A DNA stretch of 64,000 nucleotides from Neobacillus sp. PS3-12 (lineage in GTDB: Bacteria; Bacillota; Bacilli; Bacillales; Cytobacillaceae): positions 4,066,001 to 4,130,000 of the forward strand of contig NZ_CP133268.1 of NCBI RefSeq assembly GCF_030915385.1. The letters are read 5' to 3'. Below the pieces are notes generated by a model, which was given only the letters and a program-made list of their open reading frames with translations, was not told where the DNA came from and did no database searches. A program made the translations under genes and the position numbers. Positions 37,297 to 45,787 of this stretch are shown piece after piece; the first letter of the stretch is position 1, and every line of letters begins with the position of its first letter.

Positions 37297-37398
37297 CAGG
37301 CTGTCGAACTCGGCAGCCTATCATTTTATTCAATTACTTTAATAATTCACTGCGTTAATATAATACAATTGTATTGCGAATAGGCTGTTGAACAGGTC

Positions 37399-37531
37399 TG
37401 TTGATTGGCGCTCCAGGCACTTCGCTTTCCGCGGGCGTGCCGGGGAGCCTCCTCGGCGCGAAAAGCGCCTGTCGAGTCTCCCCAGCCCCGTACTCCCGCA
37501 GGAGTCTTCGTGCCTTCCGCACCAATCAACG
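37399..37531 (-). repeat. GC-rich interspersed element, copy 1 (inverted)
   Basis: 133 bp, far richer in GC than its surroundings. Terminal arms GTTGATTGG (37400-37408) and CCAATCAAC (37522-37530) are perfectly complementary. Inner parts pair as well (GGCGCG / AGCGCC region). Its reverse complement lines up with copy 2 over TGCGGAAGGCAC, GACTCCTGCGGGA, GCGCCGAGGAGGCTC and CCGCGGAAAGCGA. Similar elements occur in many copies in several Bacillus genomes, as far as I recall. The ORFs predicted across it are shadows. Confidence 0.8.
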
Positions 37532-37777
37532 AGTGTTTTCAATAAAGTCTTTCAGCTCAACTAATAAATCAAAAAAGTGGTGAAACCTATCTAATGAGTA
37601 CAATTTGTAAGGAGATATCGGACCGAAATATCTTCAGAGTAATTGCTCATAGACTATATCACTCTACTACTGGTTTATTTCCAAAAAGTAGCCTGACAAA
37701 ACATAAAGAAGATTTCAACACTTTTAGCAAGGTTTGAAAAAAGGGGTGTGTGAAATACAATTGGTTGATTTGCTCCC
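37532..37777. other. Spacer between the two GC-rich elements
   Basis: About 245 bp of normal AT-rich sequence with no supported gene. A small hairpin, GAGATATCGG / CCGAAATATC, lies near 37613-37635, and AATACAATTG at 37754. Confidence 0.5.
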
Positions 37778-37908
37778 TGTTAATTGGAGCGGAGGGCACT
37801 CGACTCCTGCGGGATCAAGAGGTCACTGGAGACCCCACAGGCGCCAAAGCGCCGAGGAGGCTCCAGGACCTCCCCGCGGAAAGCGAGTGCCCGAAGCGGA
37901 AATTAACA
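37778..37908 (+). repeat. GC-rich interspersed element, copy 2 (direct)
   Basis: 131 bp. Terminal arms TGTTAATT (37778-37785) and AATTAACA (37901-37908) pair perfectly. Against copy 1 both arms changed together (G-C pair to A-T pair), which keeps the stem. Inner stem GGCGCC / GGCGCC-like with AAA loop at about 37841-37854. Confidence 0.8.
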
Positions 37909-37965
37909 GGCTCATTTTCAGGAACCATCAAAATAATCTAGTATTTAAATTCTGGTAAAATAAAA

Positions 37966-37994
37966 TTGTCGAGAAAATACCCCTTTCTCGACAA
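37966..37994. repeat. 11-bp hairpin TTGTCGAGAAA / TTTCTCGACAA
   Basis: Perfect stem with a 7-nt loop, immediately before the terminator at 37999. No T run of its own, so it may be a processing or transcript-stabilising stem. Confidence 0.7.
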
Positions 37995-37998
37995 GCTG

Positions 37999-38029
37999 AT
38001 CCTGCCGAGCTTCGGCAGGATATTTTTTT
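37999..38029 (+). terminator. Strong plus-strand terminator, second copy of the TCCTGCCGA hairpin
   Basis: ATCCTGCCGA-GCT-TCGGCAGGAT followed by ATTTTTTT. Same core as 37276-37296, but with the T run on the other side. Confidence 0.9.
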
Positions 38030-38340
38030 ATCTCTTTGAGGTTTCTGAATGGATCAAAATCTAAATAGGAACTTTTGGTGATTCTACAAAATAATATAAA
38101 AGTCTCCAAAAAGTGCTAATTTTCATTCTGTTATAATACAATTGTTTTTCTGTTATATAACTTTGAAAACGCATTAAGTGTTGGTAATACAATGTTTTTT
38201 TGAAACTTTTTAAAGTGTTATAGAAAATTTTTTTAAGATGTTTGACTTTTGTCACAGCTAAAATGAAAAAGAAGTCTTAGAATAATTTGTGAGGAAGATA
38301 AACATAGAAAAAAGCTTGTTGAAATACAGGGAGGGAGAAC
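38030..38340. other. AT-rich promoter region of the 2-oxoacid oxidoreductase
   Basis: No gene. It contains GTTATATAAC (a 10-bp palindrome, near 38151), AATACAATTG at 38135-38144 and TGAAAACG near 38165 (half of a cre). No clear sigma-A promoter could be fixed. Confidence 0.45.
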
Positions 38341-39354
38341 ATGTCAATCTTACCGCAAAAAAATGACCTTGGATTTTTTGAAATCCGTTTAGAATCAATA
38401 GGGGGCCTTGGAGCAAACTTAGCAGGGAAAATGTTAGCTGAAGCTGCAGTCTTAGGACTTGGCTTAAATGGTTCTAACTTTTCTTCTTATGGCTCTGAAA
38501 AGAAAGGATCTCCTGTAAAAAGTTTTATTCGTTTTTGCGAACCAGGAACACCGATCCGTGATCACAGTCCAATTGAACAACCACATATTGTAGGTGTTTT
38601 CCACGAAGCATTATATAAAACAATTGATGTTGTAGCTGGCTTAAATGCAGATGGAATCGTTCTTGTAAATACAACAAGGGATTTCGATGAAGTAAAAAAA
38701 GATTTAAAACTTGAATACGGAACACTTGCTATTGTTGATGCACTAGCGATTGCCGTTGAAGAAAAAACAAAAGTAAACACAGCTATGCTTGGTGCATTAT
38801 ACCGAATTTGTGATTTCTTAAATCCTGATAACATGAGAGCAGTTATTCGGAAAACATTTGAGAAAAAATATCCACATCTTGTTGAACCAAACCTTCGCAC
38901 ATTTAACCGCGGATATAGTGAGGTTCAATTTAAAGAATATAAAGTACCAGAAGGTGCAGAAGGAAAAAGCTTTTCACGCCCGCAGACTCGACTTGGCTAC
39001 TTAACTCAAGAACTTGGCGGAGTCGTTACTGCTATGGCTAACAGTATTGAAAAAGACTTGAGCGGTTCAAGACAAGGATTCTTGCCTGAATTTAAACAAG
39101 AAGCATGTATTAACTGTGCAGCATGCGATAACGTTTGTCCAGATATGTGTTTTGTTTGGGAAGAGGGCGAAGACAAACGCGGCAGAAAACAAATGTTCTT
39201 AAAAGGAATTGATTATCAATATTGTAAGGGTTGCTTAAAATGCGTAGAAGCATGTCCAACCGAAGCACTTAGCGATCTTCGTGAAATGATCGGTTATGCA
39301 GATGAACACCGCGTGAAGCAAAACTTTCCGTATATGGCAGGAGGGATTTCTTAA
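38341..39354 (+). CDS. 2-oxoacid:ferredoxin oxidoreductase, fused gamma and delta (ferredoxin) subunit
   Basis: 337 residues. The first 190 or so are the gamma domain (RLESIGGLGANLAGKMLAEA and SSYGSEKKGSPVKSFIRFC). After a linker come two ferredoxin-type [4Fe-4S] motifs at about 255-325, CINCAACDNVCP and CKGCLKCVEACP. It pairs with the downstream alpha-beta fusion, whose start overlaps its stop (TAATG). The complex would oxidise a 2-oxoacid with CoA to acyl-CoA, CO2 and reduced ferredoxin, or run in reverse. Substrate (pyruvate, 2-oxoglutarate or branched-chain) not determined. Start behind GGGAGGGAGAAC. Confidence 0.9.
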   Translation: MSILPQKNDLGFFEIRLESIGGLGANLAGKMLAEAAVLGLGLNGSNFSSYGSEKKGSPVKSFIRFCEPGTPIRDHSPIEQPHIVGVFHEALYKTIDVVAGLNADGIVLVNTTRDFDEVKKDLKLEYGTLAIVDALAIAVEEKTKVNTAMLGALYRICDFLNPDNMRAVIRKTFEKKYPHLVEPNLRTFNRGYSEVQFKEYKVPEGAEGKSFSRPQTRLGYLTQELGGVVTAMANSIEKDLSGSRQGFLPEFKQEACINCAACDNVCPDMCFVWEEGEDKRGRKQMFLKGIDYQYCKGCLKCVEACPTEALSDLREMIGYADEHRVKQNFPYMAGGIS

Positions 39355-41651
39355 TGTCTGTAATTGAAGAAAAAATACCAACTAATCAAAAAGCAGAACA
39401 AATTTCTGTATTTGAATCAGGAAACGAAATGGCAGCAATGGCTGCAGCTCAAATAAACTATCATATTATGGGATACTTCCCAATCACACCTTCTACTGAA
39501 GTTGCACAATACCTGGACATGATGAAAACTCGCGGCGAGCATGATATTAAACTAATCGCTGCAGATGGTGAACATGGATCAGCTGGTATTTGCTACGGTG
39601 CTGCTGTTACAGGAGCACGGGTATTTAATGCAACCAGTGCAAATGGTTTCCTTTATATGATTGAACAGCTTCCTGTACAATCAGGAACTCGTTTCCCAAT
39701 GGTTTTAAACTTAGTTACACGCGCAGTAAGCGGTCCGCTTGATATCCGCGGTGACCATTCTGATTTATATTATGGTTTGAACACTGGCTGGGTTATTTTA
39801 ACAGCAAGAACACCTCAAGCTGTATATGATATGAATATTATGGCGTTAAAAGTTGCTGAACACTCTAAAGTGCGCCTTCCAGTTATTGTTGCATACGATG
39901 GTTTCTGGACTTCACACCAAAAACGCCGTGTAGAATACTTTAAAGATCGTACTGTTGTTCAACAATTTGTTGGAGAGCAAAATACATGGGATTATAACTT
40001 TGTCAGAGACCCTAAAAAGCCTGTTACTGTTGGGGCTCATATGGACGGAGATAGTCTTCTCAATAATCACTTCCAACAATCTGAAGCAATGTATGCCGCA
40101 GGAGAAGTGTTCCAGGAAATCGCTGCTGAATATGCGAAAATTTCAGGAAGAGAATACCCTGTTCTAGACTTATATGGAATGGAAGATGCAGAAGTTGCTG
40201 TCTTCTTGCTAAACTCTGCAGCAGAGCAAGCAAAAGACGTTGTCGATAAACTTCGTGCCCAAGGAATTAAAGCTGGTGTCATCAGCCCTAATATTATTCG
40301 TCCATTCCCAGCAAAACAAATCGCTGAAGCGCTTAAAAACGTCAAAGCATTATTAGTTGGCGAACGCGCTGATTCCTTTGGTGCAAATGGTGCAAACTTA
40401 ACTCATGAAGTAAAAGCTGCCCTTCAAGATGATAAAGACAATCAAACAATTGTATTAAGCAGGGTATTCGGTCTTGGCGGAAAAGACTTCTATCCACAAG
40501 ATGCTGAAGCCTTCTTCCAAATGGCAATTGATGCAAAAGAAAAAGGTTATGCAGAAAAGCCATTTGATTATTTTGGCATTGTTCCAGGAAACCCAGAAAA
40601 AGCTCTTAAACCAGTTATTGAGCCGCAACATGGTGATGTATACAAAACAGGTTTAATTGATGTTCAAATGGATCCTGAAACAAACAAGTTGAAAGTAAAA
40701 ATTCCACCGCTTCGTGCGTTGACAAATAAACCAAAAAGATTAGCTTCCGGTCATGGTGCATGCCCAGGCTGCGGAATCTTCTCTGGTCTTGAATTATTCT
40801 TTAAAGGAATTGAGGGCGATATTGTAACCTTATTCCAAACAGGCTGTGCATATGTTACTACAACTTCATATCCACATAGTTCACACCGACAAACAATGAT
40901 GCACAACTTATTCCAAAACGGTGCCGCTACCTTATCGGGTACATTAGAGGCATTCTTAGAACTAAAACGCCGTGGTGAAATTCAAGTTTCTGATGATGCA
41001 ACATTCGTTATGATCACTGGTGATGGCGGTATGGATATTGGTATGGGTTCTGCAATCGGAACTGCACTTCGCGGCCATAAACTAATTATGCTTGAATATG
41101 ATAACGAAGGTTATATGAATACAGGTTCCCAAATGTCTTACTCTACACCATTTGGTCATATGACAAGTACAACTGGTGTTGGTAAAACGCAACAAGGTAA
41201 AGCATTCCACCATAAGGATACTGCACAAATCATGGCATCAACGAATATTCCTTATGTATTTACAGGCTCTGAAGCATTCCCTCAGGATTTGGTTAAAAAG
41301 GGTGCTAAAGCGCAATGGTACGCTCAAAATGTCGGTACTGTTTACGGAAAAATTCTTATCACATGTCCATTAAACTGGAAATCAGAAGACCGTTATGGTT
41401 CTGTTATTATGGAAAATGCCGTTAACTCTTGCTTCTTCCCACTTTATGAAATTGAGCAAGGTGTGACAACCATTACCTACAACCCAGAAGAGAAAAACAA
41501 ACGTGTACCACTTTCTGACTGGTTAAAATACATGGGTAAAACAAAACACCTTCTAAAAGAAGACAACAAACCAATGCTTGAAGAATTTGAAGCAGAAGTT
41601 GAAAAGAGATGGCTACGTCTAAAAGCAAAACATGAAAGTCCACTATTATAA
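39354..41651 (+). CDS. 2-oxoacid:ferredoxin oxidoreductase, fused alpha and beta (TPP) subunit
   Basis: 765 residues. The alpha part (about 20-400) has GYFPITPSTEVAQYL and the FNATSANGFLYMIEQLP core of the PFOR N-terminal domains, then the PFOR-II domain. The beta part (about 450-765) binds thiamine diphosphate: SGHGACPGCGIFSGLE, FQTGCAYVTTTSYPHS, and GDGGMDIGMG with the metal-binding Asp and an EYDNEGYMNTGSQ loop. The gene is coupled to the gamma-delta gene and ended by a strong terminator. With lutABC upstream and fixABCX downstream, pyruvate from lactate is a plausible substrate. Confidence 0.92.
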   Translation: MSVIEEKIPTNQKAEQISVFESGNEMAAMAAAQINYHIMGYFPITPSTEVAQYLDMMKTRGEHDIKLIAADGEHGSAGICYGAAVTGARVFNATSANGFLYMIEQLPVQSGTRFPMVLNLVTRAVSGPLDIRGDHSDLYYGLNTGWVILTARTPQAVYDMNIMALKVAEHSKVRLPVIVAYDGFWTSHQKRRVEYFKDRTVVQQFVGEQNTWDYNFVRDPKKPVTVGAHMDGDSLLNNHFQQSEAMYAAGEVFQEIAAEYAKISGREYPVLDLYGMEDAEVAVFLLNSAAEQAKDVVDKLRAQGIKAGVISPNIIRPFPAKQIAEALKNVKALLVGERADSFGANGANLTHEVKAALQDDKDNQTIVLSRVFGLGGKDFYPQDAEAFFQMAIDAKEKGYAEKPFDYFGIVPGNPEKALKPVIEPQHGDVYKTGLIDVQMDPETNKLKVKIPPLRALTNKPKRLASGHGACPGCGIFSGLELFFKGIEGDIVTLFQTGCAYVTTTSYPHSSHRQTMMHNLFQNGAATLSGTLEAFLELKRRGEIQVSDDATFVMITGDGGMDIGMGSAIGTALRGHKLIMLEYDNEGYMNTGSQMSYSTPFGHMTSTTGVGKTQQGKAFHHKDTAQIMASTNIPYVFTGSEAFPQDLVKKGAKAQWYAQNVGTVYGKILITCPLNWKSEDRYGSVIMENAVNSCFFPLYEIEQGVTTITYNPEEKNKRVPLSDWLKYMGKTKHLLKEDNKPMLEEFEAEVEKRWLRLKAKHESPLL

Positions 41652-41660
41652 TGAATAAAC

Positions 41661-41693
41661 AGAAAGCAAAGCGGTTTTCCGCTTTGCTTTCTT
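41661..41693 (+). terminator. Terminator of the oxidoreductase operon
   Basis: AGAAAGCAAAGCGG / CCGCTTTGCTTTCT, a 14-bp perfect stem, then TCTTT. Confidence 0.9.
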
Positions 41694-41985
41694 CTTTAAT
41701 TTATCCTGCAAAAAACCTGCATCAAGTATAATACCTCAAGTGTTTTTTTTTATCTTTATTTGTAAAAATTCATCTAACAAAGTATCGAGAAAAAGAGGGA
41801 AAAATGTCGAAAAAAAGCAAAAAAAATATCAAAAAAATGTCTATTTATGAAAGAAATAGATTGTTTTGACTAATTTTGCGAATGTATTTACTTTTCTTTA
41901 AATTATTGCAATAATGCTTCAAGTAGACTATTTATTTTAATTAATGATTTCCTATATATGGGTAATGATTAGGGGGATTATTAGG
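41694..41985. promoter_or_regulatory. Promoter region of the Spo0E-like gene with a Spo0A box
   Basis: TGTCGAA (41805-41811) is a perfect Spo0A core box. TTGACT-N17-TACTTT (beginning near 41864) is a plausible sigma-A promoter downstream. No gene in this stretch. Confidence 0.45.
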
Positions 41986-42240
41986 TTGGAATCCTATAGT
42001 ATTAGTCGTGCCGAAGAAATGTTGGAAGAGATCAAAGCCAAAAGAGAGAGAATGATAGAATTTGCTGATAAGCATGGTTTTACAGGTGAAGAAACCATTA
42101 AAGCGAGTCAGGAGCTTGATGAACTGATTAATGAATATCAACGGACCTTTCACCCTTTATCAAAGCCGAAAGACGACTTTGGAAATGCTTTTATTCGAAT
42201 ATTCATGATTTGGGTGAAATCATTTTTTGTGGAAATTTAA
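41986..42240 (+). CDS. Spo0E-like aspartyl-phosphate phosphatase
   Basis: 84 residues. The signature SQELDELINEY is present after a helical N-terminus (AEEMLEEIKAKRERMIEFADKHGF): the two-helix Spo0E fold that removes phosphate from Spo0A~P and delays sporulation. TTG 41986 follows AGGGGG at 9 nt; ATG 41968 in the same frame has no ribosome site. The tail (FGNAFIRIFMIWVKSFFVEI) is hydrophobic and longer than in short members, which in B. subtilis Spo0E has a regulatory role. Stands alone between two terminators. Confidence 0.87.
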   Translation: MESYSISRAEEMLEEIKAKRERMIEFADKHGFTGEETIKASQELDELINEYQRTFHPLSKPKDDFGNAFIRIFMIWVKSFFVEI

Positions 42241-42268
42241 CTTGCTTACTTCAATCGGTTGAGATATA

Positions 42269-42298
42269 GGACCCCTAACATTAGGGGTCCATTTTTTT
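42269..42298 (+). terminator. Terminator of the Spo0E-like gene
   Basis: GGACCCCTA / TAGGGGTCC stem, 4-nt loop, then ATTTTTTT. Confidence 0.92.
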
Positions 42299-42619
42299 AT
42301 TTGTGAAAATGTTAACAATTAGTGTTTTGTTGTGATTTTTATCATTGTTCATTTCTAAATATTTATTATAGTTAAACTATAAGCATTTTTACTCCTCTCA
42401 GATCTACTTCGAAGTTAAAAAATGCTTCTTATTTTTTACTGCTATTATCATCCTTGCTTCAAGTAAATCAAGTCAAATTCAAAAAAGAAAGAAAAATGCT
42501 TTGTTGGTACTATGCTATTGTTGCGATTTCTTAACGCAAAAATGGCATTTTTAAGAAAAAACAGGAGGCAAACGCTTTCAATACTAATCTTTGACATTAC
42601 GGAGGAGGGTAAGACCTAC
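42299..42619. other. Promoter and leader region of fixABCX
   Basis: No gene supported; the frame open from 42512 lacks a ribosome site until ATG 42620. It has a cre-like site at 42567-42580 and otherwise AT-rich sequence. No convincing -24/-12 (sigma-54) promoter was found. Confidence 0.5.
42567..42580. promoter_or_regulatory. Cre-like site upstream of fixA
   Basis: GGCAAACGCTTTCA matches TGWAANCGNTNWCA at 10 of 12 defined positions; 40 bp before the fixA start. Tentative. Confidence 0.35.
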
Positions 42620-43429
42620 ATGCACATTGTCGTATGTGTTAAGCAAGTTCCAGACACAAAAATTATCAAGATCAATCCGAAAACAAACACACTTGATCGA
42701 CGTGGTGTGCCAGCGATCCTTAATCCTTACGATGCCCACGCTGTTCAAGAGGCCGTAAAGATTACCAAATTAGTTGGAGGAACAGTATCAGTAGTTTCGA
42801 TGGGACCACCGCAGGCCACAGAAGTAATCAAGAAAAGTGTGGAAATAGGAGCTGACAGAGGTTACCTAATCACTGACCGCGCCTTTGCAGGAGCAGATAC
42901 TCTTGCAACAAGCTATGCGCTTGCATTAGCATTGGAAAAAATCAATAGTGAGCTTCCTATTGATATGATTATTTGTGGAAAACATGCCATTGATGGAGAT
43001 ACAGGACAAGTTGGTCCTGGTATTGCCAGAAGAATGGATATTCCACCTGTAACAAGTGTACTTGAAGTTGTAAAAGTAGATCCACAAGATAAAACAGTTC
43101 AAATTAAGAGAAAGTTATCGAATGGATATGAAATAATTAAATCACAGCTGCCTTGCTTATTGACTGTAGAAAAAGAGATTAATGAAATTGAGTATTCTCC
43201 GCTGCCAAATATGATTAAAGCATCACGTTATGAATCAGTAATCTGGACAGTCAATGATTTTGCCGATGTGGATCGTTCCTGCCTCGGATTAAAGGGTTCC
43301 CCAACTGTAGTTGGAAAAATGTTCAGTCCGCCGCATCCAGAAGGCGGGAAAAAACTTGAGGGCTCATCGAGCGAACAAGTGAATCAGTTAATGGATGTTT
43401 TGATGGATATGAAAGAACTCTTTGTATAA
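42620..43429 (+). CDS. fixA: Electron transfer flavoprotein beta subunit, FixA
   Basis: 269 residues. ATG 42620 (MHIVVCVKQVPDT) follows ACGGAGGAGGG. The ETF-beta fold with the signature SMGPPQATEVIKKSVEIGADRGYLITDRAFAGADT-like stretch binds AMP or a bifurcating FAD. First gene of fixABCX (spacing 32 nt to fixB). With FixBCX it takes electrons from NADH and splits them between the quinone pool and ferredoxin or flavodoxin. Confidence 0.92.
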   Translation: MHIVVCVKQVPDTKIIKINPKTNTLDRRGVPAILNPYDAHAVQEAVKITKLVGGTVSVVSMGPPQATEVIKKSVEIGADRGYLITDRAFAGADTLATSYALALALEKINSELPIDMIICGKHAIDGDTGQVGPGIARRMDIPPVTSVLEVVKVDPQDKTVQIKRKLSNGYEIIKSQLPCLLTVEKEINEIEYSPLPNMIKASRYESVIWTVNDFADVDRSCLGLKGSPTVVGKMFSPPHPEGGKKLEGSSSEQVNQLMDVLMDMKELFV

Positions 43430-43461
43430 TATAGGAAAACTTTTCTCGAGGAGGGGCGTAA

Positions 43462-44499
43462 ATGCAAATAGAGGACTACCAAGGTGTCTGGATATTTATT
43501 GAACAAAATGACGGAAAAATTGAGGGCGTTTCCCTTGAACTGCTTGGTGCAGGAAGAAAACTTGCCGACAAATTACAAGTGCCGCTGGGAGGATTTTTGC
43601 TCGGTGAAGGCGTTAAAGGTCTTGCAGATGAAGTGATTGCCCATGGCGCTGATGAGGTTTACATGATTGACCATCCTGTTTTAAAGGATTATCGGACAGA
43701 ATCATATATGAAAGGTGTTCACTTGCTTGTAAACAAATATAAGCCGGAAATTATTCTTTATGGGGCAACACCAAATGGCAAAGATTTAGCAAGTGCTGTA
43801 GCAACTGACTTAAATACAGGTTTAACTGCTGATACAACCATGCTGGATATTGATTTAGAAAATCGTCTCCTTGAAGCAAGTCGTCCGGCATTTGGTGGAA
43901 ATATAATGGCTACCATTCTATGTAAAAAACACCGTCCGCAAATGGCAACTGTTCGCGCTAAGGTTATGAAGGCGCTGGAAGCAGATCCGAGCAGAACTGG
44001 AAAAGTTATCGAAGAAACCATCGATCTTCGTGAAGAAGAAATGCGTACCAAAGTGATTGAAATTGTGAATGACGTAACAAAAAAGTCTAATCTTGCAGAT
44101 GCTCACGTCATTATTTGTGGCGGTAAGGGAATGGGAGATGAGCAAAACTTCCAGCTTCTTTATCAACTTGCAGAAGCAATGGGTGGCAATGCAGCTGTTG
44201 GCGGAACACGTGACGTAGTTGAAGCAGGATGGTTGCCACATTATTTGCAAATTGGACAAACTGGTGAAACCGTTACACCTAAACTTTATATTGCCGTTGC
44301 CCTATCAGGTGCGATTCAGCACACTGAAGGAATGAAGAACTCTGAAACAATTATTGCGATTAATAAAGACCCAAATGCACCGATTTTTAATATCGCAACA
44401 TATGGGATAGTAGGGGACGCAATGGAGGTTCTCCCTAAACTAATTGAACAATTTAAACAAGTCAAGAGCGAAAAAGGCGGTGTTTTAACGTATGCCTGA
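43462..44499 (+). CDS. fixB: Electron transfer flavoprotein alpha subunit, FixB
   Basis: 345 residues. The N-terminal ETF domain (about 1-200) is followed by the FAD-binding C domain with the family signature from GGKGMGDEQNF to VGGTRDVVEAGWLP and QIGQTGETVTPKLYIAVALSG. GAGGAGGGGCG precedes ATG 43462. The 3' end overlaps fixC by 8 nt, so expression is coupled. Confidence 0.93.
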   Translation: MQIEDYQGVWIFIEQNDGKIEGVSLELLGAGRKLADKLQVPLGGFLLGEGVKGLADEVIAHGADEVYMIDHPVLKDYRTESYMKGVHLLVNKYKPEIILYGATPNGKDLASAVATDLNTGLTADTTMLDIDLENRLLEASRPAFGGNIMATILCKKHRPQMATVRAKVMKALEADPSRTGKVIEETIDLREEEMRTKVIEIVNDVTKKSNLADAHVIICGGKGMGDEQNFQLLYQLAEAMGGNAAVGGTRDVVEAGWLPHYLQIGQTGETVTPKLYIAVALSGAIQHTEGMKNSETIIAINKDPNAPIFNIATYGIVGDAMEVLPKLIEQFKQVKSEKGGVLTYA

Positions 44500-45787
44500 A
44501 AAATTTGATGTGATTGTCGTTGGGGCAGGCCCAGCGGGTTCAGCATGTGCACTTGTTGCTGCAAGAAATGGTTTGAATGTTTTGCTCATTGAACGAGGAG
44601 AATATCCAGGCAGCAAGAACGTTATGGGCGGAGTTTTATTCAGTAAACAATTAAGGGATTTAGTTCCTGAATTTTGGAAAGAAGCCCCGCTTGAGCGGCC
44701 TGTAGTCGATCACCGCTATATGGTGCTTGGTGAAAAATCTGCCGTTCAAATCGGTTATAAGGGAATGGAATGGGGAGAAGAACCATATAACAGTTTTACC
44801 GTTCAACGTGCCCAATTCGACCAATGGTTTGCGAAAAAAGCTGTGGAAGCAGGAGCGTTGCTTATTAATGAAACGGTTGTCAAAGAATGTATTGTTGAAA
44901 ATGGCAAGGTCGTTGGCGTTCGTACAGACCGTCCAGATGGAGACGTTTACGCTGATGTTGTTGTGTTAGCCGATGGTGTAAACTCCTTGTTAGCTAAACA
45001 ATTGGGCTTTCGGAAAGAACATGCACCAGATCATGTTGCTCTGTGTGTTATGGAGGTTATTAACTTACCAAAAGATAAAATTAATGACCGCTTTAACGTA
45101 AAAGAAAATCAAGGTGTAGCGATTGAAATTTTTGGTGAATCAACAAAAGGAAACTTTGGTGCCGCTTTCCTTTATACCAATAAAGATAGCATCAATATCG
45201 GGGTTGGTACTACAGTTGCTGCTATGGTTAAAGATAAATTAAAACCATATGATTTATTGGATCAATTAAAATCACACCCAAACATTGCACCTTTAATTGA
45301 AGGGGGAACATCCGCAGAGTACCTTGCTCACCTTATTCCTGAAGGGGGGTACCGCTCGGTACAAAAAGTTGTTGGAAATGGCGTCGTTGTTATTGGGGAC
45401 GCTGCATCGATGGTCAATGCCATCCATGGTGAAGGTTCAAACCTTGCTATGCATTCCGGCCAGCTTGCTGCAGAGGCCATTGTTCAAGCGAAAAAACGAG
45501 GAGACTTTAGCGAATCGAGCTTAAACGCATATCGCGATGCTCTTAATAGCAGTTTCATCATGAAGGATTTGGAGAAATACAAAGATGCGCCACATACACT
45601 TGAGGCAAATCCGCAATATTTCAAAGAATACGTTCCAATGGTAACAAAAGCGGTGGGTAAATTCTTCACAGTAGATGGAACACCAAAACGCGATAAGCAA
45701 AAACAAATTATGAAAATTTTTACAGGCGAAAAAGGTACGTTCAAGGTTCTTACAGATATTTATCGTGTTTGGAAGGCGGTGAAATAA
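44492..45787 (+). CDS. fixC: ETF:quinone oxidoreductase-type flavoprotein FixC
   Basis: 431 residues. The N-terminal Rossmann motif VVGAGPAGSACALVAARNG binds FAD. GVNSLLAKQLGF and VVIGDAASMVNAIHGEGSNLAMHSGQLAAEAI are typical of FixC/ETF-QO. It is peripheral on the membrane and passes the low-energy branch of electrons to quinone. It overlaps fixB by 8 nt and fixX by 1 nt (TAATG). Confidence 0.93.
   Translation: MPEKFDVIVVGAGPAGSACALVAARNGLNVLLIERGEYPGSKNVMGGVLFSKQLRDLVPEFWKEAPLERPVVDHRYMVLGEKSAVQIGYKGMEWGEEPYNSFTVQRAQFDQWFAKKAVEAGALLINETVVKECIVENGKVVGVRTDRPDGDVYADVVVLADGVNSLLAKQLGFRKEHAPDHVALCVMEVINLPKDKINDRFNVKENQGVAIEIFGESTKGNFGAAFLYTNKDSINIGVGTTVAAMVKDKLKPYDLLDQLKSHPNIAPLIEGGTSAEYLAHLIPEGGYRSVQKVVGNGVVVIGDAASMVNAIHGEGSNLAMHSGQLAAEAIVQAKKRGDFSESSLNAYRDALNSSFIMKDLEKYKDAPHTLEANPQYFKEYVPMVTKAVGKFFTVDGTPKRDKQKQIMKIFTGEKGTFKVLTDIYRVWKAVK

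Noticed and set aside
37339..37958. Several ORFs of 60-74 codons in both frames
   Set aside because: They are produced by the GC-rich repeat elements, run across hairpins, and lack ribosome sites.
42299..42619. Sigma-54 promoter before fixA, as in nitrogen fixers
   Set aside because: No GG-N10-GC arrangement could be found in this stretch.
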